A stretch of 39,660 nucleotides of DNA from assembly GCA_016930275.1 (NCBI GenBank), contig JAFGHA010000251.1:1-39660 (forward strand). Reading direction: 5' to 3'. The DNA comes from Chitinispirillaceae bacterium. Its GTDB lineage: Bacteria; Fibrobacterota; Chitinivibrionia; Chitinivibrionales; Chitinispirillaceae. A program made the position numbers and the translations under genes. The notes under the pieces were generated by a model that searched no databases, was not told the DNA's origin, and was given only the letters and a program-made list of their open reading frames with translations. Below, in pieces: positions 35,413 to 39,660 of this stretch. How positions within the stretch are numbered: the stretch's first letter is position 1; each line of letters begins with the position of its first letter.

Positions 35413-35946
35413 CTACGGTGCGACACCGCCACTCTGTGCGACTTCCTCGACAAGCGCATCGAAAAGGGTGATGATGTCGTTGTTCGCCTTGCGCAGTCGT
35501 TGACAGATGATCTTCGCTATTTCGCGGGTGACGGTCAGTCCGATCGCCGGTGAGCGGTTGCCCAGTGCGATGAAGTCTCTGCGGGAAAGAACGTAGAATT
35601 CGCAATCGGTTTTGCACGCCACTGTTGCCGACCGTTTTTCCTGATCCAGCAGCGCCAGCTCGCCGAAAAAAATGTTCATTTCGGCCCTGAGCTCAGCGAC
35701 TTTATACGGGTCACCAGGTCTCGTCTTCTTGATTATCTCAACCGTTCCCTTTTTTATAACGTAAAGAGCCTCATCTTCTCTGCTTTCGGTTCCTTCGATG
35801 ATGACGTTGTGTCCCTGCGGATAGGAAACGGTACCGAAAAGACGTGCGAGCTCTTCAAGCGCCGCGGGGTCATCACTGAGCTTTTCGAATAGGGATATGC
35901 GTTTAAGCAGGCCGGTTTTTTCGGAGAGTGAAGAATCGGTTGTCAT
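35413..35946 (-). CDS. Cyclic-nucleotide-binding domain protein
   Basis: A 177-residue cytoplasmic protein consisting of a CRP/CNG-type binding domain. 'LFEKLSDDPAALEELARLF', 'VIIEGTESREDEALYVIKKG' and the phosphate-binding cassette 'FFGELALLDQEKRSATV', with the ligand-contacting Glu and Arg, are intact, so cAMP or cGMP binding is credible. No DNA-binding helix-turn-helix follows. Its start overlaps the stop of the channel gene by four bases (ATGA on the minus strand), so it is translationally coupled to the channel and may be its detachable regulatory domain. Confidence 0.88.
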   Translation of the reverse strand: MTTDSSLSEKTGLLKRISLFEKLSDDPAALEELARLFGTVSYPQGHNVIIEGTESREDEALYVIKKGTVEIIKKTRPGDPYKVAELRAEMNIFFGELALLDQEKRSATVACKTDCEFYVLSRRDFIALGNRSPAIGLTVTREIAKIICQRLRKANNDIITLFDALVEEVAQSGGVAP

Positions 35947-37139
35947 ACGGGGATCGCCTCGGTTATTGTTGAGCCGCTGATGACAATCCCCCGGGTGTAT
36001 TTCTTGATCGGATAGCTGTCCGGAGGATTGATGACGGGGACATTGGCGGAAAGTTCCTTGATTGACCGCAGATCGGTAATGATCCGGTCGATATTCGGAT
36101 TTTTCTGGGTTTCCCTGAGCGCTTCACTTTTTCGAACGAGAAGATTGCCGGTGTTTTCAAGAAGGCCGATGAGTAGATCCCGGTTGCCATCGGAGAACAT
36201 TTTACGAACGACTTCGTACGTCTGACCGATCATGGTCGGCGGCAGGTCGATGGTCGTGATTTGAGCACCACTTTCGTGCGCGAGAAGCGAGAAAATGACA
36301 TGGGAAGTTCCTGCACCCTGTGCCGCGGATACCAGCATGCTGCGCGAAAATTCCCGTGAAAGCAGTACTTCATCGCAATGGGAAAGTTTGAGATATTTTT
36401 CGAATTTATTATCGAGGAGTTCGGCGCAGACGTATGCTTTTTTGTTGAGATTCTTTACCGACATAACCGCCATAACGGTTTTTGAATCGATCTGTTGCAG
36501 ATTGCCCTGTGTGTAGTGGTCGGCAAGAACCAGAATCCGGGCCGCTTCTCTGACGCCCGCACGGATAAGATCCCGTTCCTCGATGAAGTCACCACTGACG
36601 AAGCGTATATCCTTAAGCCGTTCATCACTGCGCAGCTGATTGATCTCTTCGGGTGCGGCTTTATTGATGAGGACTATCTGTGCAGGTTCAAGTTCCGGAT
36701 TATTCGTGAGCATCCGGTTGAGAAATATGCCCATTTCCCGTTTCCAGCCGCAGATAATGAAATGACCTTTCAACCGGTCATAGTTCAGCAGGCCTTTTTC
36801 CTCTTTCATTTGGCGCTCCAGTAAAAATGATGCAATCCGGCCGGTAACCGTACCCATGGCTCCGACCCCTAAAAACATAATCAGAATCGCAATCAGCCGC
36901 CCGCCGATTGAAACCGGAATCCGGTCTCCGTAACCTACAGTGGAGACGGTAACGATTGTCCACCAGAAACTGTCGAAAAAGTTTTTAAAGCCATCGTTGC
37001 GGCCATGTTCAATCAGGTAGACCAGAAGCGAACTCATCAGTAGAACGGCAATGAATACGAGAATCAGACGAATCCCGGCGGAGGACCTTAAAAGGCGTTT
37101 CAGGAATGCTGCCGCTGATTTTTTTGAAGGATATTGCAT
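35943..37139 (-). CDS. Two-TM potassium channel with RCK (TrkA-N) domain
   Basis: A 398-residue inner-membrane channel. TM1 is 'LILVFIAVLLMSSLLVYLI', the pore has the K+ selectivity filter 'VSTVGYGDRIPV', and TM2 is 'LIAILIMFLGVGAMGTV'. Residues ~125-270 form an RCK/TrkA-N domain ('GHFIICGWKREMGIFLNRML', 'FVSGDFIEERDLIRAGV', 'TYVCAEL'-like strand), followed by a C-terminal RCK lobe. This is the MthK/Kch plan. The coupled downstream gene encodes a cyclic-nucleotide-binding domain, suggesting dual gating. The start has only a weak ribosome-binding site. Confidence 0.9.
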   Translation of the reverse strand: MQYPSKKSAAAFLKRLLRSSAGIRLILVFIAVLLMSSLLVYLIEHGRNDGFKNFFDSFWWTIVTVSTVGYGDRIPVSIGGRLIAILIMFLGVGAMGTVTGRIASFLLERQMKEEKGLLNYDRLKGHFIICGWKREMGIFLNRMLTNNPELEPAQIVLINKAAPEEINQLRSDERLKDIRFVSGDFIEERDLIRAGVREAARILVLADHYTQGNLQQIDSKTVMAVMSVKNLNKKAYVCAELLDNKFEKYLKLSHCDEVLLSREFSRSMLVSAAQGAGTSHVIFSLLAHESGAQITTIDLPPTMIGQTYEVVRKMFSDGNRDLLIGLLENTGNLLVRKSEALRETQKNPNIDRIITDLRSIKELSANVPVINPPDSYPIKKYTRGIVISGSTITEAIPV

Positions 37140-37312
37140 TGTAAAAGCAGGGGTCCACCTGGAAAAATAAACTGGGTTGTCGTTGAAATGTAATGTAATT
37201 ATACCGGTATGGCATCATTCAGGCAAGCGGGGAACTGATTAGAAATAAAGTACATTCAATGGAAAACCGGGAGGCCGGGTGCTGCTGCAGCTTTCCTCCG
37301 GAATACGCAGTT

Positions 37313-37501
37313 TCAGCGTGAGGTTATTTCATTGAGTACCGGCGCGATTTCATCCACGATCCGGGAAAATACCCGTTCATTGAAATAGTACCTTTCGGAG
37401 ACTCTTTTTTTGAGTGCGATCACATATTTCGACTGGGTGGCCGGATCCCGCCACAGGAACTGTCCTCTGCGGTTCGCAGGATTGATTTTAGGAGTATTCA
37501 T
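37313..37501 (-). CDS. Small hypothetical protein
   Basis: A 62-residue frame starting 'MNTPKINPANRRGQFLWRD' and ending in an amphipathic helix ('FSRIVDEIAPVLNEI'). It has a plausible GGACGG ribosome-binding site and charge balance typical of real proteins, with a basic middle, 'KKRVSERYY'. No family was recognised. It could be a small cytoplasmic or nucleic-acid-binding protein, or a spurious frame. Confidence 0.45.
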   Translation of the reverse strand: MNTPKINPANRRGQFLWRDPATQSKYVIALKKRVSERYYFNERVFSRIVDEIAPVLNEITSR

Positions 37502-37894
37502 CGTTTTTTTTCCGTCCCTGGAAAAGAGTCCTTAGTAGGTCTTCATTATTGTTATCGACTATGGCACCGGGAATCTTTAGAAGGTTGAAGAGGCCTACAC
37601 CGGGTTTTTCCCTGTGAGGCGACAATGTAATGAATCTGAAGCTTCGCTCCGCTTCTTTTATAACGCTTGCGCAACATTGAACGTTTTCCTATCATACATA
37701 ATCGTCCGATTTAAGTTTAATAATCCGGCACAGCGCTGTATAATGAAGCTTGGTGTATAGCTGAACCTGAAATGAACCGTACCGTGCTGCAGATCCGTTC
37801 CGGCGAATGATCAAAGAATGCGACATCGGTATAACGGTTTTTATTCAGGCAGAAATGAACGTACGACAAGTGCAATGCGAACAAAGGGAGTGTT
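37502..37894. other. Intergenic region upstream of the HD-GYP gene
   Basis: A 393-base stretch with no supported gene. It contains a GAAGC/GCTTC hairpin followed by TTTT (around 37640-37662) and the promoter-like element listed at 37716-37744. Confidence 0.4.
37716..37744 (+). promoter_or_regulatory. Candidate sigma-70 promoter with palindrome, HD-GYP gene
   Basis: TTTAAT (37716-37721), a 17-base spacer and a perfect TATAAT (37739-37744) form a promoter-like element. The 10-bp palindrome ACAGCGCTGT (37730-37739) abuts the -10 box and could be an operator. It lies ~150 bases before the gene. Confidence 0.45.
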
Positions 37895-39088
37895 TTGGTA
37901 CGATACACGATCGACGACATCAACGATGATATGGTACTTGGCGAGTCGATTTACCTGCCATCCGGAGAACTGCTGCTAGCCACGGGGTACCGGATCAAGG
38001 AACGATACCGCAAACGTCTGATTGAAATGGGATACCGCAGTCTGCTTATCGAAGTGGAAGGTACCGAGTCGGTCCGCCCGGAAAATACCGTTTCTGAAGT
38101 CGCGGAAAATGAGATGGCCGGGGCGTTGGATTCATCTTCGAAAGGTCTAATGGTCGCGATTCAGGACTTCCGGAATCAGAGCAGTGAAAAGGTGAAGGAC
38201 CTCATCAAAAAAAACAAGCAGCATCTCAATAAATATATCATGACTTCCGGTATCGCCAGGGCGCTCGAACAGTTTATCGAGGAGATCATGAGTCAGTCGT
38301 CGATCGTACTCAATCTTTCCGCAATGCGCCAGACGCAGCCGAGTTTATTTACCCATGCGTTGAATGTCGCCATTACCTCGCTGTGTATCGGAAAAAAATA
38401 CAAACTCTCCTACGAGGAAATGAAGCAGCTCGGTATCGGGGCTCTCAACTACGATTTAGGACTTATCGCCCTGCCGAAGGAGTTGCTGGAGAAATCATGC
38501 GATGACTATTCGGAAAGCGAACACAAACTCTATCGTCAGCACTGTGCATTCGGATTTATCATGTTGTCGCAAAATCATTTAATTCCCTCCACCAGCGCCG
38601 CAGTGGCATTGCAGCACCATGAACATCAGGATGGTACCGGTTTTCCCAGGGGTATCAAGGGCGATAACCGTCCGCCGCTCAAGGATTTTTCGCGTCAGAA
38701 CATGATTCACCGGTTCGCGGAGATCGTGGCGGTCGCCGACCGGTATGATGCCTGTCTTCACGGAAGGCTGCAGATGGGATACGCACCGATGAAGGTGAAA
38801 GATGCCTTGAAGGTGGTGATCGAGGCGGGGGGGGCGGAACTCAACAGTGATATCGTGAAAGCCCTTACTACCATAGTTCCACTCTATCCGGTGGGGGCAA
38901 GGATACGTATTGTCAATGCTCCCACTCCTCAGCTGATCGGGTATTACGGCGTGGTTGCCAAAGACAATCCCGAAAACCTTGAAACTCCTCAGGTCATTAT
39001 TTACGAATCAAAAAACCATCAGAAAATAAAACCGGTGCTGATTGACATGTATCGGCACAGCGGTATCGTTCTTGAACTGGTGGTGTAG
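37895..39088 (+). CDS. HD-GYP-type protein with altered HD motif
   Basis: A 397-residue protein with an apparent TTG start, chosen because AAGGGAG lies just upstream and no in-frame ATG/GTG is near. The N-terminal ~65 residues match the small domain common before HD-GYP modules ('GYRIKERYRKRLIEMGY..L'). The HD-GYP domain has His154 ('FTHALNV'), 'HCAFGF', His241-His242-Glu243, Asp246 and 'GFP' (for GYP), and 'VADRYDA'. The HD pair itself is Tyr186-Asp187 ('ALNYDLGL' instead of 'ALLHDIGK'), so one metal ligand and the adjacent Lys are lost. Normal members hydrolyse cyclic di-GMP; this one may be a binding or regulatory version. Confidence 0.8.
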   Translation: MVRYTIDDINDDMVLGESIYLPSGELLLATGYRIKERYRKRLIEMGYRSLLIEVEGTESVRPENTVSEVAENEMAGALDSSSKGLMVAIQDFRNQSSEKVKDLIKKNKQHLNKYIMTSGIARALEQFIEEIMSQSSIVLNLSAMRQTQPSLFTHALNVAITSLCIGKKYKLSYEEMKQLGIGALNYDLGLIALPKELLEKSCDDYSESEHKLYRQHCAFGFIMLSQNHLIPSTSAAVALQHHEHQDGTGFPRGIKGDNRPPLKDFSRQNMIHRFAEIVAVADRYDACLHGRLQMGYAPMKVKDALKVVIEAGGAELNSDIVKALTTIVPLYPVGARIRIVNAPTPQLIGYYGVVAKDNPENLETPQVIIYESKNHQKIKPVLIDMYRHSGIVLELVV

Positions 39089-39660
39089 ACAGTATAACTG
39101 TCGTTTATTGAGGTATACCACTGTCGCGTACTTTTATCCCGGAATCGCGCGTGTGCCCCCAGGGTGTGATGATTTATCTCTTATTCATTTCCTACATTTC
39201 TACTTTTCTCCAATACTCAGGAGCGGGCGCTCCGCCCCTGCGCCCCGGCCCAGGGGGGTCGGCCACCCCCCTTGGGGATCCCGGGCCTTTTTTCAGCGCC
39301 GCAGCGAGCCGCAGTCGCCCCGCTGGATCGGGAGAGTTGGGATGCAGGGGTTGCGGTAATGCTCTAAGAAGCATTCTCTGGTACAACAACCGATGGCGTG
39401 CGGCGCTAACGCGGCCGGAAGGCAGGCTACTTTTCGGGCGTCACTTACGTTCCGTCGGATTATTTGGAAAGAAGGCTGGAAATGGATTCAGGGAATTGAT
39501 AAAAGGAGAAATGGTATCTATCAGATCCCTTTCCCGGGAACCCTGAGGGAACGGTAGTGACATCCGAGATGCACTTCCTCCGCCGGGTCAGCGCCGCACG
39601 CCAGGCCGGTCGGCAAGCCGCCAGTAGATTGTTGACGCGATAGTGTTGCCCGTTTCCAAA
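39089..39660. other. Terminal non-coding region with GC-rich hairpins
   Basis: No supported gene is seen in ~570 bases. From ~39230 the GC content rises abruptly, with a G6/C6 stem-loop and T-run listed separately. Frames spanning the region are short, proline/glycine/arginine-rich and lack ribosome-binding sites, so they look spurious. The last ~120 bases are also GC-rich and may begin a gene or repeat beyond the window. Confidence 0.4.
39247..39293 (+). terminator. Strong GC-rich terminator-like hairpin
   Basis: AGGGGGGT (39252-39259) pairs with ACCCCCCT (39265-39272) around CGGCC, and the outer GGCCC (39247-39251) can pair with GGGCC (39283-39287), followed by six Ts (39288-39293). It lies ~160 bases after the HD-GYP stop codon. 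Confidence 0.55.

Noticed and set aside
39151..39546. 131-codon frame over the terminal GC-rich region
   Set aside because: The protein is Pro/Gly/Arg-rich as expected from translating hairpin DNA, and no ribosome-binding site precedes it.
1..39660. Search for SusC/SusD, transposases, tRNAs, rRNAs and CRISPR arrays
   Set aside because: No TonB plug, SusD-like, DDE transposase, cloverleaf or spaced direct-repeat pattern was seen by eye; weak RNA genes cannot be excluded without a covariance-model search.

Overview
The window is about 50% GC, densely coded and Gram-negative in character: lipoprotein and Sec signals, outer-membrane barrels ending in Phe, and secreted glycoside hydrolases with C-terminal sorting tails. 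No rRNA, tRNA, CRISPR array or transposase was found. The mix of secreted hemicellulases with T9SS-like tails, the absence of SusC/SusD genes, and an unusual Cys-Gly/TM/Arg C-terminal tail suggest a Fibrobacterota-like (Chitinispirillia-type) plant-polysaccharide degrader. That assignment is an inference from protein style, not a placement.

Layout. 1-2695: 3' part of a large secreted repeat protein (Ig-like domain, six InlB-type repeats, seven-bladed propeller). 3193-15061: a fucose-oriented locus with a beta-helix (GH141-like) protein, a lipoprotein, an outer-membrane barrel, a GH29 alpha-L-fucosidase, a GntR/LacI-hybrid regulator, a zinc dehydrogenase, an aldo-keto reductase, a FucP-like permease and FucU mutarotase. 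15094-21067: a metabolic block with a NagD-like phosphatase and a PfkB kinase (minus), myo-inositol-1-phosphate synthase (plus), and a minus-strand lsrF-type aldolase / zinc dehydrogenase / VOC operon. 21577-33081: a xylan/arabinoxylan locus with two tandem GH39 enzymes, GH10, GH51, a CTERM-anchored jelly-roll protein, a second barrel paralogous to the first, and a CTERM-anchored GH43-like protein. 33483-39088: housekeeping and signalling genes, namely an FGE/SUMF1-like exported protein, an RCK potassium channel with a separate cyclic-nucleotide-binding protein, a small ORF and a degenerate HD-GYP protein. The last ~570 bases hold a GC-rich hairpin region without a convincing gene.

How the genes may work together. 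Secreted GHs trim fucosylated and arabinoxylan-type hemicellulose. In each locus a surface jelly-roll protein sits directly upstream of a related outer-membrane barrel, a possible SusD/SusC-like capture and uptake pair built from unrelated parts. FucP and FucU bring in and anomerise fucose. FucI/FucK/FucA and the dehydratase route are both absent, while an aldose-reductase-like AKR, two polyol-dehydrogenase-like MDRs, a PfkB kinase and an LsrF-family class I aldolase are present, which would fit an oxidoreductive deoxysugar or pentose route. A near-palindromic 18-bp motif recurs upstream of the beta-helix gene, the fucose catabolic operon and the first GH39 gene, suggesting one regulon, plausibly under the GntR-type regulator encoded at 9674.
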